Shown here one piece after another: positions 28,201 to 37,239 of a DNA stretch of 64,000 bases. The stretch spans positions 744,001 through 808,000 of the forward strand of contig DASUNM010000027.1 of NCBI GenBank assembly GCA_036277115.1, written 5' to 3'. A program made the translations under genes and the position numbers. Source of the stretch: Pyrinomonadaceae bacterium (GTDB lineage Bacteria > Acidobacteriota > Blastocatellia > Pyrinomonadales > Pyrinomonadaceae). Position 1 is the first letter of the stretch, and each line of letters begins with the position of its first letter. The notes below the pieces were generated by a model. It saw only the letters and a list, made by a program, of their open reading frames with translations, made no database searches and was not told the origin of the DNA.

Positions 28201-28392
28201 TCACACCTCGCCTCAGCGAGGTATCGTGGTGGAATAGCTGCAGTTGGGAAGGGTGGCTTGCCCCCGCAAGTTGGATGACTGACTACTGGTTACAAGAAGC
28301 TTCTGCATCCTTAACTGAGCGAATCGCAACAGCGGGGGCAAGCCACCCTTCCCAACTGCAATTAGTCTGACAGACTCGGTTGCGAGGTGTGA
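28201..28392. repeat. Nested inverted-repeat element (perfect 29-bp arms)
   Basis: The outer 11-bp arms TCACACCTCGC (28201-28211) and GCGAGGTGTGA (28382-28392) enclose perfect 29-bp arms at 28239-28267 and 28332-28360, with a 64-bp spacer. No coding sequence is inside. It fills the gap between two minus-strand genes. Confidence 0.9.
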
Positions 28393-28407
28393 ACGGGGAA
28401 CCTTTTC

Positions 28408-30117
28408 TCATCGTTTCGCGTCAGTGCACGGATGCGTAATGGCGCTGGCCCCCGTTTGCGCCGAATAGACTTCCGCCGCCGTGTAGCCGCGCACGCAGCT
28501 CGCATAAACGAGGGGAAAGCGCTCGCGCACCTGCTTCAACTTTTCCTGATTCTCAAAGTAGGTGCGGCCGCGTTGCAGAATGAAATATGCGGGCGCTTGA
28601 TCGGGAACAGTGAACTCAGGATCCGAAATGACACGCGACTGTAAATCGCTCCGGCCGAATTTTTCCGAGTAGTAACGGACGACACCAGGCGTTTCAGTAA
28701 CGATCGCGGCGCCGGTGGGCGCGCTCGCGCATGTGAACTGAATCGCCTCTCTCAAGCCGTCGTCGTAAAACTCATCGTGCGGAAAGAAGTAAGCCGTGTA
28801 GCGATCGCCAATCACATTTGAGTAAAGCGCGTAGTGCGGCGCGCTGGCGTATGCCGTAATGGCCGGCACCACCACCACCAGGAGCAACAGCAAGCCGGTC
28901 GCCGCTACGGTCACTCCGCCTTTCGCATTCCATTTGCGGAACGCGGACGACGCCCAGCGAATCAGAAACACAATCCCCACGGCGGCAGCCATGTAAAGGA
29001 AAGGCGCCAGCGAGAGCAAATAGCGCGGCCACTTTGCGCCCATCAACGAGTAGGGAACGATCCAAAACAGGATCATGAACAAGACAAAACCGTAGTTCGC
29101 CTTGCGCCAATGTCGGAGGCTCACGAAGAACCCAATTATCGATGTCGCCAACACCGCCAACGGAACCTTGAGCGCGAGAAACAAAAGATAGAAGTAAACC
29201 GGAGTGGCCCAGAACGGCGATCGCGAAATGTTGTTCCTGTACAGGCTATCGCCCATCAGGTAGCCGGTGTGCGTCAGCAGCCGTTCTCCGGAGTACGCGT
29301 TCAAATAGTTCCACACCTTTGGCAAAAGGATCGCCGGGTTCGCGATCACAAACGCGACGCCCATGATGATGAAAAAGCTGAGCGGCGTTTTCCAGCGCGG
29401 CTCTTCCGGTCTTGGCTGCCGCACACTGTAATTATGGTGATACAGCATGTTCAGCCCGAGATAATGCGGGAAATATTTTGACGCCATCATCAGGCCGAAG
29501 CTGACTGCGCTCAGGTTCAGCAAGCGCGCCACCAGTTTGTTGTTAGTCCGATCAACTTTTTTCGCCTGGATGAAAAGATAGAACGCGAACAGCATGAAGA
29601 AGACCATCAGCGTGTCTTCTTTGCCGATCCGGTTGTAGGTGATGGCGGTAACGCCGAATGACCACAAAGCCGCCGCCCATAATCCCGTGCTGAGATCGAA
29701 CAGGGCCGCCGTCAAAAGCAATAAAGGAATCGCAGTAAGCGCGCCGAACAGGGCGTTCGGCAATCGCAACGCGGCTTCGTCCGAAACGGCCTGGCTGGTC
29801 AGCGAATTCCACGCGCGAGCGCCGCGAAGCGCCACATAGATCAGCAGCTTCATCAGCATCGGATGCTCGGCATTGGCGGAAAAGTCGCCGCGATCGTACG
29901 CGCGCGCGGCCTCGACTTTGTTTATTTCATCCTCGGCAAACCCGACCGCACCCAGCCCTTTCAAACGCAGTCCCGCGCCGATGAGAATCATCAGGGCTAA
30001 CGCGATGACCGCCGTTTTTTGCCACGACACGGCAAAGCCACCGCTGTGCACTGAACCGATCGCCCGCGACGAAGACAGCGCGTCACCTTTGGCTGAATTT
30101 ACACCGGCAACTGACAT
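28408..30117 (-). CDS. GT39-family membrane glycosyltransferase (PMT/ArnT-like)
   Basis: About 569 aa from the ATG at 30117; a longer reading would overlap the upstream gene by 70 bases. The first membrane helix is followed by GFAEDEINKVEAARAYDRGDF, with the acidic pair typical of the first external loop of GT-C enzymes, and EHPMLMKLLI. About ten further hydrophobic helices follow and a soluble C-terminal part. Such proteins move a sugar from a polyprenyl-phosphate carrier to a protein or lipid outside the membrane. It is 4 bases downstream of a flippase-like gene on the same strand, so the two are likely an operon. Confidence 0.85.
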   Translation of the reverse strand: MSVAGVNSAKGDALSSSRAIGSVHSGGFAVSWQKTAVIALALMILIGAGLRLKGLGAVGFAEDEINKVEAARAYDRGDFSANAEHPMLMKLLIYVALRGARAWNSLTSQAVSDEAALRLPNALFGALTAIPLLLLTAALFDLSTGLWAAALWSFGVTAITYNRIGKEDTLMVFFMLFAFYLFIQAKKVDRTNNKLVARLLNLSAVSFGLMMASKYFPHYLGLNMLYHHNYSVRQPRPEEPRWKTPLSFFIIMGVAFVIANPAILLPKVWNYLNAYSGERLLTHTGYLMGDSLYRNNISRSPFWATPVYFYLLFLALKVPLAVLATSIIGFFVSLRHWRKANYGFVLFMILFWIVPYSLMGAKWPRYLLSLAPFLYMAAAVGIVFLIRWASSAFRKWNAKGGVTVAATGLLLLLVVVVPAITAYASAPHYALYSNVIGDRYTAYFFPHDEFYDDGLREAIQFTCASAPTGAAIVTETPGVVRYYSEKFGRSDLQSRVISDPEFTVPDQAPAYFILQRGRTYFENQEKLKQVRERFPLVYASCVRGYTAAEVYSAQTGASAITHPCTDAKR

Positions 30118-30121
30118 TGAG

Positions 30122-31210
30122 TTAGCTGGATTGGCTTGCAGGGTTTGCGGAAACCGCAAGTTTGGCTTCCTTGGCCAGCGCCTGTTCAGCATCCCGAGCG
30201 ATGGCGCGCAGCGACAAACCGCGTTGCAGCAGGAGTATCATACCCGTTGCCGCCCAAAATACATCACGCGCTTTGCGCACGATCGCGAGCGTGACGCCGG
30301 TTACCTCGGCAAATTGCAGCACCTTTGAAACTCGGCCAGTGCCCGCTTCGTCGACACCCATGCGCAGGGGGATGAATTTGAACGCGACGGTGATCACGCG
30401 ATTTACCGATTCGAGAATGAACGCCGTCAAAAAAGTTGGGGGCTGATCAGGACTAATGAAGCTAAGTACTACATAAATTTCGGTGGCGCCGGCCAGGTGG
30501 AAACACGCTTCGAGCAAAACGATCGGCAGAAATCGCGATTGGTTTCGACTATAGAATCCGTAGATGCGTTCTTCGATCGACCGGGTCTTCTCAATCCATT
30601 TGGCATCCAGGCCACGCCGGTGCAGGAACCCAGCGGTTCCGCTAATGAACTTCAGGCGTTTAAAAATGAGTGAGGCTCCCAGGCCAATGACAATTACAAT
30701 TACGACCAGCGTGACGATGCTGATAATTCGCAAGCCCTTCGTCACGTTGAAACTCAAAAGCAGCGCCGTCATGCCTGAGAAGATGAATAGCGCCACCGAC
30801 AGTGCGTAAAAAGTATTTTCGATTGCCAGCGCTGAGATGCCGGCGGTCAAAGGCACGCGATCGCGAATCAAGGCGGGCTTGGCGGGCTCAGAAACTAAAA
30901 ATCCCGCGAAGGGAATGACGTTGCCCATTGCGTCGCCCATGATGCGCGCGCGGATGGCATCGCGAAACCGCAGACGATATGGTGGTTCCATGCAAAGCGT
31001 CCACGCGATTGAGCGCACGATTTGGCGAATCGAAGAGATGGCGATCACCAGCACGAAACCGGCGCCGAGTCTCGAGATTCCCTCGAGTATCTGACCCACG
31101 CCCGCCTTGCGCACGAAATAAGCAAACAGGGCAATTCCGGCTAAGAAGGCGATGATGCCAAACGGAGTGAGCCCTTTCTTGCCGGGTCTTTTGACCGAAT
31201 CTTTCGTCAT
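30122..31210 (-). CDS. Flippase-like integral membrane protein (LPG synthase TM family)
   Basis: About 362 aa, with the start placed at the ATG at 31210 because the family usually begins just before the first helix (GIIAFLAGIALFAYFVRKAG); an upstream start at 31345 is possible. Several hydrophobic helices and the conserved MGDAMGNVIPFAGFLVSEPAKP-like segment, seen here near residue 100, match the YbhN/AglD family (PF03706). The lysyl-transferase domain of MprF is absent. The family is linked to moving glycolipids across membranes. It is cotranscribed with the GT39 gene. Confidence 0.82.
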   Translation of the reverse strand: MTKDSVKRPGKKGLTPFGIIAFLAGIALFAYFVRKAGVGQILEGISRLGAGFVLVIAISSIRQIVRSIAWTLCMEPPYRLRFRDAIRARIMGDAMGNVIPFAGFLVSEPAKPALIRDRVPLTAGISALAIENTFYALSVALFIFSGMTALLLSFNVTKGLRIISIVTLVVIVIVIGLGASLIFKRLKFISGTAGFLHRRGLDAKWIEKTRSIEERIYGFYSRNQSRFLPIVLLEACFHLAGATEIYVVLSFISPDQPPTFLTAFILESVNRVITVAFKFIPLRMGVDEAGTGRVSKVLQFAEVTGVTLAIVRKARDVFWAATGMILLLQRGLSLRAIARDAEQALAKEAKLAVSANPASQSS

Positions 31211-31708
31211 TGATTTGAGCTGCCTAATCACAAAATAGATGATTGCGAAAGGTATGTCCAAACAAACGGCATTCCGCCAATAGGAAGCCTTGTAAAACGA
31301 ATAAGTGAGCGTCGCGCGCCGCGGATCGTCGGAAAAATCAGACAATTGAAAGGTGTCTCATAGCTTTGCCGCGAAAGTCTGAGAGCCTTAATCTCATTCA
31401 CACCGGGCTTTAGCCCGGTGATGAAAGACCGGGATATTCGAGAAACCGTTTCAACGGTTTATCAGTGTCCTTTGCTGGGCGAGTCCCTTGTAGCCATCGC
31501 GTGAGTGGCTTGAGAAGACCGTAAACCGTTCAAACGGTTCGCTAGTTCCTTGCTCTGCTTGTCACCGGGCTAAAGCCCGGTGTGAATGAAAGCTGCCTTT
31601 TCGGAAGTTTGAGGCAAGTCTATGCCACTTGCGATTTTGCGTTTTGAGTGAGCCGTTGATTATCATGTCGATTCAAGATCGTCATTCCTTTTCCGCGACC
31701 CGATCGTT
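31211..31708. other. Intergenic region between divergent genes
   Basis: About 500 bases without a supported gene, apart from the possible N-terminal extension of the flippase-like gene (31211-31345). The central part is the inverted-repeat element 31394-31589. No clear promoter can be picked by eye. Confidence 0.6.
31394..31589. repeat. 196-bp double inverted-repeat element
   Basis: The outer arms TCATTCACACCGGGCTTTAG (31394-31420) and their complement (31563-31589) differ at one or two bases, and each contains its own palindrome CCGGGCTTTAGCCCGG. Inner arms AAACCGTTTCAACGGTTT (31442-31459) and ACCGTTCAAACGGTT (31525-31539) add further hairpins. A decayed copy lies at 18189-18294. Confidence 0.88.
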
Positions 31709-32890
31709 ATGACTAAAACCCAAACTGCAATCGAAGAGTCCTTTGCGCGTCCGCTGACCACGTTGTCGGAAGACGAACAGATGTTCCGCGACAGCGTGCG
31801 CGAGTTCGCGGAAGGCGAAATCCGCAAGCGGGTCGAAAGAATGGACGAGGCGGGCCAGATGGATGCCGACCTGATCCAGCAATGTTTCGACCTCGGCTTG
31901 ATGGGCATTGAGACCCCTGAGGAGTTTGGCGGCGCGGGCGGAACTTTCTTTCAGGCGATTCTCGCGGTCGAGGAGTTGTCACGGGTCGATGCCTCGGTCG
32001 GCGTGCTGGTCGACGTGCAGAACACCCTCGTGAATAACGCCTTCGTTCGCTGGGGGAACGGGGAGCAGAAGAAAAAATATCTATCGCAGTTGGCGGCGGA
32101 AAAAGTTGGCGCCTACGCGTTGAGCGAGGCCGGATCCGGGTCCGACGCCTTCGCGATGCAGACGCGCGCAGTCGATGCCGGCGATCACTTCGTCGTGAAC
32201 GGCCGCAAGCTTTGGATTACCAACGGCAAAGAGGCCGGGATTTTCGTGCTGTTCGCTAACGTGAATCCTGAGGCTGGTTACCGCGGCATCACCGCTTTCA
32301 TCGTTGAGAAGACCACCGAAGGATTCTCAGTCGGCAAGAAAGAAAACAAACTCGGCATTCGCGCTTCCTCCACCACCGAACTGATTCTGGAAGACTGCAA
32401 GGTGCCGAAGGAAAACGTGCTCGGCGAAATCGGCAAGGGCTACAAAGTTTCAATCGAGACCCTCAACGAAGGGCGCATTGGCATTGGCGCGCAGATGATT
32501 GGGTTGGCGCGCGGCGCGCTCGAGGCGGCGCTGGCTTACACGAAAGAGCGGCAGCAATTCGGGAAGAGCATCAGCGAATTTCAGGGTGTCCAGTTTCAAC
32601 TGGCCGACATGGCCACGGAACTGGAAGCGGCGCGCTTGATGGTTTACAACGCCGCGCGCATGAAAGACGCCGGCCAGAATTTCGTCAAAGAGGCGGCAAT
32701 GGCCAAGCTGTTTTCCTCGCGCGCCGCGGAACAAATCACGTCGAAAGCGATCGAGCTGTATGGTGGCTACGGCTATGTGAAGGACTATCCCGTTGAGAAG
32801 TACTGGCGCGATTCAAAGATCGGCGCGATTTACGAGGGCACCTCGAATATGCAATTGCAAACGATCGCGAAATTGATGATAGGGAAGTAG
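31709..32890 (+). CDS. Acyl-CoA dehydrogenase
   Basis: 393 aa, the full length of short-chain acyl-CoA dehydrogenases. [11 protein letters not shown] near residue 136 and [11 protein letters not shown] are the FAD- and substrate-binding motifs; the C-terminus has [20 protein letters not shown] and IYEGTSNMQ, whose Glu is the usual catalytic base. It oxidises an acyl-CoA to the enoyl-CoA and passes electrons to ETF. Neighbouring branched-chain 2-oxoacid dehydrogenase E1 suggests a branched acyl-CoA substrate, but this is only a context guess. Confidence 0.93.
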   Translation: MTKTQTAIEESFARPLTTLSEDEQMFRDSVREFAEGEIRKRVERMDEAGQMDADLIQQCFDLGLMGIETPEEFGGAGGTFFQAILAVEELSRVDASVGVLVDVQNTLVNNAFVRWGNGEQKKKYLSQLAAEKVGAYALSEAGSGSDAFAMQTRAVDAGDHFVVNGRKLWITNGKEAGIFVLFANVNPEAGYRGITAFIVEKTTEGFSVGKKENKLGIRASSTTELILEDCKVPKENVLGEIGKGYKVSIETLNEGRIGIGAQMIGLARGALEAALAYTKERQQFGKSISEFQGVQFQLADMATELEAARLMVYNAARMKDAGQNFVKEAAMAKLFSSRAAEQITSKAIELYGGYGYVKDYPVEKYWRDSKIGAIYEGTSNMQLQTIAKLMIGK

Positions 32891-32893
32891 GCC

Positions 32894-33015
32894 GTGTCAG
32901 AACCCGGAGCGGACCGGGGTCCCCGCGCGGGCAGCCCGCGTGGGGTTGTGGATGCGACGGGATCGAACACTCAACTTGCGTAATGATCCGGTCGGACCGC
33001 TCGCGGTTCTGACAC
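32894..33015. repeat. 122-bp inverted-repeat element, reverse orientation
   Basis: The ends are GTGTCAGAACCCGGAGCGG and CCGCTCGCGGTTCTGACAC. Its core GGACCGGGGTCCCCGCGCGG is the reverse complement of the core of the elements at 46345-46488 and 51801-51943, so it is the same family turned round with altered ends. Confidence 0.82.
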
Positions 33016-33023
33016 CAACGACC

Positions 33024-33335
33024 ATGCAATCACGAATCGAAGTCTTCGAACAGATGCTTTCGAGCGATCCGAACAACACGATGGTGTTGTTTGGCCTGGC
33101 GAAGGAATACGAAAAAGGCGGCGATGACCCGAAGGTGATCGAAACGCTCGAGCGGTATCTCACTGCGGCCGATGACGAGGGGAACGCGTACGGTATGCTG
33201 GCCCGCGCGTACGAACGCAGCAAACAGACGGATAAAGCACGCGAGTCCTATCAACGTGGAGTCGACGCCGCGACGCGCCACGGTCACCCAGGTATGGCCG
33301 AAGAATACCGCGAGTTGTTAGAAAGCGAGTTTTAG
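33024..33335 (+). CDS. Small TPR-repeat protein
   Basis: 103 aa. The ATG at 33024 is chosen since the upstream reading runs into a repeat element. The sequence is all helical with TPR spacing: NTMVLFGLAKEYEKGGD, then AYGMLARAYERSKQTDKARE, which are two to three TPR units. No signal peptide is seen, so it is probably a cytoplasmic adaptor. It starts 9 bases after an inverted-repeat element and its stop touches another. Function unknown. Confidence 0.8.
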   Translation: MQSRIEVFEQMLSSDPNNTMVLFGLAKEYEKGGDDPKVIETLERYLTAADDEGNAYGMLARAYERSKQTDKARESYQRGVDAATRHGHPGMAEEYRELLESEF

Positions 33336-33395
33336 TGGCAAAGACTTCAGTCTGTGACTTCATTACGAGATACCACAGACTGAAGTCTGTGCCAC
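33335..33395. repeat. Inverted repeat with 22-bp arms (GGCACAGACTTCAGTCTG family)
   Basis: Arms GTGGCAAAGACTTCAGTCTG.. (33335-33356) and the complement at 33374-33395 differ at one base. The same family is at 45547-45610. It lies just before the E1 gene start and overlaps the last base of the TPR gene stop codon. Confidence 0.87.
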
Positions 33396-33402
33396 AAAAA
33401 TC

Positions 33403-35673
33403 ATGAGCGACACGAAAGTTCTAAGACTAGTAAAAAAATCCGACGGCAAATTGCCCGAAGGCGTTTTCACCGCGAAGGCTGTGGCCCGTCCCGAGCCGCG
33501 CCCCGTTCCCGCGCCTGAGCCGAAACCCGCTCGCGGACGGCGACGCCACCGGCGTGATCGTGATCGCGAGCGGCCGCGCGAAGTGCCACAGCTTAACTCC
33601 GAGCAGATGGTTGAGATCTTTCGCACGATGTACTTGTCGCGGAAGCTGGATGACAAAGAAATCCAGTTGAAAGGGCAGAACAAGATCTTCTTTCAAATCA
33701 GCGGCGCGGGTCATGAAGCGATCCTGACGGCAGCGGCGATGTGTCTAAAGCCCAGCTACGACTGGTTCTATCCCTACTATCGCGATCGCGCCCTGTGTTT
33801 GGGTTTGGGGATGACGCCTGTGGAAATGCTTCTGGAGGGCGTCGGCGCCGAAGCCGATCCTAATTCGCACGGGCGCCAGATGCCTTCGCACTGGGGACAC
33901 AAGAAACTCAACATCGTGTCACAGTCCTCGCCCACGGGCACGCAACTCTTGCAGGCAGTTGGCTGTGCGGAAGCTGCTTACCGGGTCAGGCTGATCAAGG
34001 ACCTGAAAAAGGCGGTTAAGAATTTCCGCAACGATGAAGTTGCCTATGTCTCGCTGGGCGACGGCACTTCGAGCGAAGGCGAGTTCTGGGAAGCGCTCAA
34101 CACGGCGTGCAACTTGAAGCTGCCGGTTGTGTTCCTGCTCGAAGACAACGGCTATGCGATCAGCGTTCCCGTGGAAGTGCAAACCGCGGGTGGCGATATT
34201 TCGAAATTGGTTTCAGGTTTTCCGAATCTTTACCGGCAGAAAGTCGATGGCACTGATCCGGTCGAGTCCTACGCCGCCATGTGGCGCGCCGTGGATAATT
34301 GCCGGAAGAACCGCGGCCCTTCCTTTGTTCATGCGAAGGTCATTCGGCCGTATTCGCATTCGCTGTCCGATGACGAAAAACTCTATCGCGCCGATGAAGA
34401 GCGCACCTCAGACGCCGAGCGCGATCCGATCAAGAAGTTCGGCGCGCGGATCGTCGACGAAGGCATCATCGATCAGGACAGCCTGCAAACGATCAAGGAT
34501 GAAATCGATCGCGAGGTGACTGAGGCCGCCGACGCAGCGCTTGCCAGTCCGCAGCCTGCGCCTGAGACCGCGACCCTTTACGTTTACTCGCCCGATGTCG
34601 ATCCGACTTCTGCGCGGTTCGACACCGAAGACAAAGTCGAACTCAGCGGCAATCCCGGCACCATGGTCGATCTCATCAACCGTTGCCTGCACACTGAGAT
34701 GAAGCGCGACCCGCGCATCGTCGTGTTCGGCGAAGACGTGGCCGACTGCTCGCGCGAACAGTCCCTGGACAAGGTGAAAGGTAAAGGCGGCGTCTTCAAA
34801 GTCACGGCGAACTTGCAGCGCGAGTTTGGCAGTGCGCGCGTCTTCAATTCGCCGCTTGCCGAAGCCAACATCGTCGGGCGCGCGATCGGGATGGCGACTC
34901 GTGGTTTGAAGCCGGTTGTCGAGATCCAGTTCTTCGATTACATCTGGCCGGCGTTTCACCAGATTCGCAACGAATTGGCCGTGATGCGCTGGCGTTCGGC
35001 CAACGATTTCTCGTCGCCGATGGTCATTCGCGTTCCTGTCGGTGGTTATTTAAAAGGCGGCGCGATTTATCACTCGCAGTCGGGCGTGTCTTTGTTCACG
35101 CAAATCCCGGGCTTGCGCGTCGTTTATCCTTCGAACGCGCTGGACGCGAACGGATTGTTGCGCACGTCGATCCGTTGCGACGACCCGGTCATCTTTCTCG
35201 AGCACAAGCATCTTTATCGGCAGGCCTACAACAAGTCGCCTTATCCCGGCGAAGACTTTATGGTCCCGTTCGGGAAGGCGAAGACCGTGCGCGAGGGATC
35301 CGATGTTTCGATTATCACCTACGGAGCCCTCGTGCAGCGTTCGGTGGTGGCCGCCAAGGAAGCCGAGAAGCAGGGAATCAGCGTCGAGATAATCGACCTG
35401 CGCAGTTTGAGTCCGTACGACTGGAACGCGATTGCCGAATCCGTGAAGAAGACTTCGCGTGTGATCGTCGCGCATGAAGATTCTATTTCGTGGGGTTACG
35501 GCGCAGAGATCGCAGCGCGAATTTCCAAAGAGCTCTTCGAATACCTCGACGCTCCTGCCCACCGCGTGGGCGCGCTCGACACGTTCGTCGCCTACGCACC
35601 GCAATTGGAAGACGCGATCCTGCCGCAGGCGGCGGACGTGCTGAAGGCGATTACGGACGTGCACGGCTATTAG
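33403..35673 (+). CDS. Fused alpha/beta E1 of a branched-chain 2-oxoacid dehydrogenase
   Basis: 756 aa. Residues about 65-395 are the alpha domain: [11 protein letters not shown], and the thiamine diphosphate motif running from [13 protein letters not shown] (about 220) to [10 protein letters not shown]. From about residue 421 comes the beta domain: [30 protein letters not shown] and VIRVPVGG. It decarboxylates 2-oxo acids and acylates the lipoyl E2. The N-terminus (residues 26-60) is a Pro- then Arg-rich linker ([16 protein letters not shown]), probably unfolded. No E2 or E3 gene is visible. The order of domains suggests a gene fusion. Confidence 0.9.
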   Translation: MSDTKVLRLVKKSDGKLPEGVFTAKAVARPEPRPVPAPEPKPARGRRRHRRDRDRERPREVPQLNSEQMVEIFRTMYLSRKLDDKEIQLKGQNKIFFQISGAGHEAILTAAAMCLKPSYDWFYPYYRDRALCLGLGMTPVEMLLEGVGAEADPNSHGRQMPSHWGHKKLNIVSQSSPTGTQLLQAVGCAEAAYRVRLIKDLKKAVKNFRNDEVAYVSLGDGTSSEGEFWEALNTACNLKLPVVFLLEDNGYAISVPVEVQTAGGDISKLVSGFPNLYRQKVDGTDPVESYAAMWRAVDNCRKNRGPSFVHAKVIRPYSHSLSDDEKLYRADEERTSDAERDPIKKFGARIVDEGIIDQDSLQTIKDEIDREVTEAADAALASPQPAPETATLYVYSPDVDPTSARFDTEDKVELSGNPGTMVDLINRCLHTEMKRDPRIVVFGEDVADCSREQSLDKVKGKGGVFKVTANLQREFGSARVFNSPLAEANIVGRAIGMATRGLKPVVEIQFFDYIWPAFHQIRNELAVMRWRSANDFSSPMVIRVPVGGYLKGGAIYHSQSGVSLFTQIPGLRVVYPSNALDANGLLRTSIRCDDPVIFLEHKHLYRQAYNKSPYPGEDFMVPFGKAKTVREGSDVSIITYGALVQRSVVAAKEAEKQGISVEIIDLRSLSPYDWNAIAESVKKTSRVIVAHEDSISWGYGAEIAARISKELFEYLDAPAHRVGALDTFVAYAPQLEDAILPQAADVLKAITDVHGY

Positions 35674-35720
35674 TCTTTCACGAAAACCTCAGAGAACGAC
35701 CCTGAGAGTACGCCGCTTGC

Positions 35721-35932
35721 TTTCACCCCGCTAGGGGTGAAATGTTTATAGCACCGAGCCGACCTCAATCTTCAAATCTCCTTTAGGAGCGGCAGCTGAG
35801 AATATTTCGCTCCTATCGGAGCGAGAGGTTGTTTTTAGATGGTCCAGTGCTATAGACATTACGCTCCTAACGGAGCGAAGACTTGCCCTAGATAGCCTGG
35901 TACTATAAACATCTCGCCGCTCCTAACGAAGC
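35721..35932. repeat. Cluster of short hairpin repeats (CGCTCCTAACGGAGCG family)
   Basis: This gap of about 270 bases after the E1 gene holds four related short palindromes: TTTCACCCCGCTAGGGGTGA (35721 onward), TTTCGCTCCTATCGGAGCGA (35805), TTACGCTCCTAACGGAGCGA (35859) and the worn CGCTCCTAACGAAGC (35918). They are joined by TATAGACATT- and TATAAACATC-like spacers. No gene is seen. Confidence 0.8.
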
Positions 35933-35945
35933 AACCACCGACGCA

Positions 35946-36503
35946 ATGACACCTCGCTTTTTCAAAACTCCTTCCGCCTTCCGCAAGTGGCTGGCGGCCA
36001 ATCACGACAAAGCCAAAGAACTCATCGTGGGGTTCTACAAGAAAGGTTCCGGCAAACCGAGCATCACCTGGCCTGAATCTGTCGATGAAGCCCTGTGCTT
36101 CGGATGGATTGACGGCGTGCGCAAGAGAATCGATGACGATAGTTACATGATTAGATTCTCGCCGCGGAAACCGGAAAGCATCTGGAGCGCCGTCAACATT
36201 CGCAACGTCGAGCGGCTCACAGCAGAAAAGCGAATGCAGCCTGCCGGATTGAAAGCGTTCGCGGCTCGCAAGGAGAACCGTTCGGGCATCTACGCGTACG
36301 AACAACGGCCGGCAGAACTTGTCGAGCCATACGCCACACAATTCCGTCGGAACAAAGCCGCGTGGAAATTCTTTGAAGCCCAGCCTCCCTATTATCGAAA
36401 GACTCTCACGTGGTGGATCGTCAGCGCGAAGCAGGAAGAGACACGACTGAAGCGACTCGCAAAGCTGATTGAAATCTCGGCCCAGGGAAAAAGGATGCTA
36501 TGA
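35946..36503 (+). CDS. YdeI/OmpD-associated family protein
   Basis: 185 aa. FKTPSAFRKWLAANH, GSGKPSITWPESVDEALCFGWIDG and FSPRKPESIWSAVN are the family pattern of YdeI/OmpD-associated (bacteriocin-protection-like) proteins. No signal peptide is seen, so a cytoplasmic location is likely. The molecular role of this family is poorly defined. No good ribosome site precedes the ATG. It is followed after 3 bases by a reductase-like gene, so the two are an operon. Confidence 0.85.
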   Translation: MTPRFFKTPSAFRKWLAANHDKAKELIVGFYKKGSGKPSITWPESVDEALCFGWIDGVRKRIDDDSYMIRFSPRKPESIWSAVNIRNVERLTAEKRMQPAGLKAFAARKENRSGIYAYEQRPAELVEPYATQFRRNKAAWKFFEAQPPYYRKTLTWWIVSAKQEETRLKRLAKLIEISAQGKRML

Positions 36504-36506
36504 CAC

Positions 36507-37052
36507 ATGCGTAAAGTCACCCTTGGCCTGGCCAATAGTCTCGACAATTTCATCGCCCGCCAGGACGGGGGTTCAGACTGGCTTCACTGGAGTAGCGAAG
36601 TCGCTGAGATTAGCGCCGCGTTCATGAAGACTGTCGATGTGCTCGTGATGGGCCGGAAGACTTATGAGGTGATGCTGGCCGCTGGTGAAACGTCTTACCC
36701 CGGCGCGACCAATTACGTTTTTACGCGCTCCGCGAAAAAAGCTGCGGCGTTGCGAAAGCGAGCCGGCAAGAAAACGAATCTGAAGATAGTGTCAGACGAC
36801 GCGGCCGCGTTCATCGGGCAACTGAAAAGCACATCGGGCAAGGATATAGTCGTCTTCGGTGGCGGCGAGCTCGCGAGTATTTTGTTCAATGCGGATCTGA
36901 TCGACGAAGTTGTGCTGAACGTGCATCCGGTAATTCTCGGCTCAGGCGTCCCGCTATTTTCCAAAATCGAGCGCCAAATCAACCTCGAACTGTTTAAAGT
37001 GAAACGACTGAAGAACAGCTGCATAATGCTTTCATACCGCGTTCAGCGCTGA
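36507..37052 (+). CDS. Dihydrofolate reductase-family protein (RibD C-terminal fold)
   Basis: 181 aa. LGLANSLDNFIARQDGGSDW, VLVMGRKTYEVM, and DIVVFGGGELASILFNADLIDE are the RibD-C/YyaP-type motifs, with an NADPH-binding GGGE segment; HPVILGSGVPLF follows. It is probably an NADPH-dependent reductase of unknown substrate, not a housekeeping FolA. It lies 3 bases downstream of the YdeI-like gene. Confidence 0.87.
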   Translation: MRKVTLGLANSLDNFIARQDGGSDWLHWSSEVAEISAAFMKTVDVLVMGRKTYEVMLAAGETSYPGATNYVFTRSAKKAAALRKRAGKKTNLKIVSDDAAAFIGQLKSTSGKDIVVFGGGELASILFNADLIDEVVLNVHPVILGSGVPLFSKIERQINLELFKVKRLKNSCIMLSYRVQR

Positions 37053-37150
37053 ACCCCTTCCGAACAGAAGCGAACAGTAAATCTGTACGCTTCACTCCCT
37101 CGCACTTCCAAAAATCGCTGCTTTTTCGGGTCTGAAAGCGAGATTGTGTC

Positions 37151-37164
37151 GGCACGTTGATTGC
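37151..37164 (+). promoter_or_regulatory. Candidate sigma-54 (-24/-12) promoter
   Basis: The sequence GGCACGTTGATTGC has the invariant GG at -24 and GC at -12, exactly ten bases apart, and matches the consensus TGGCACG-N4-TTGCA except at its edges. It is 75 bases before the start of the gene at 37240. No activator site was identified. Confidence 0.5.
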
Positions 37165-37239
37165 GACGGTTTAGCGTGCAAACACACGGACCTCTATCCC
37201 GACACAACGTAAACCATGGTTTTTTAAGGAGGAGTATTT

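Noticed and set aside
32940-33023. N-terminal extension of the TPR protein
   Set aside because: These codons lie in an inverted-repeat element and are not TPR-like.
35721-35932. A CRISPR-like array
   Set aside because: The repeats are palindromic and degenerate and the spacers are similar to each other, not unique.
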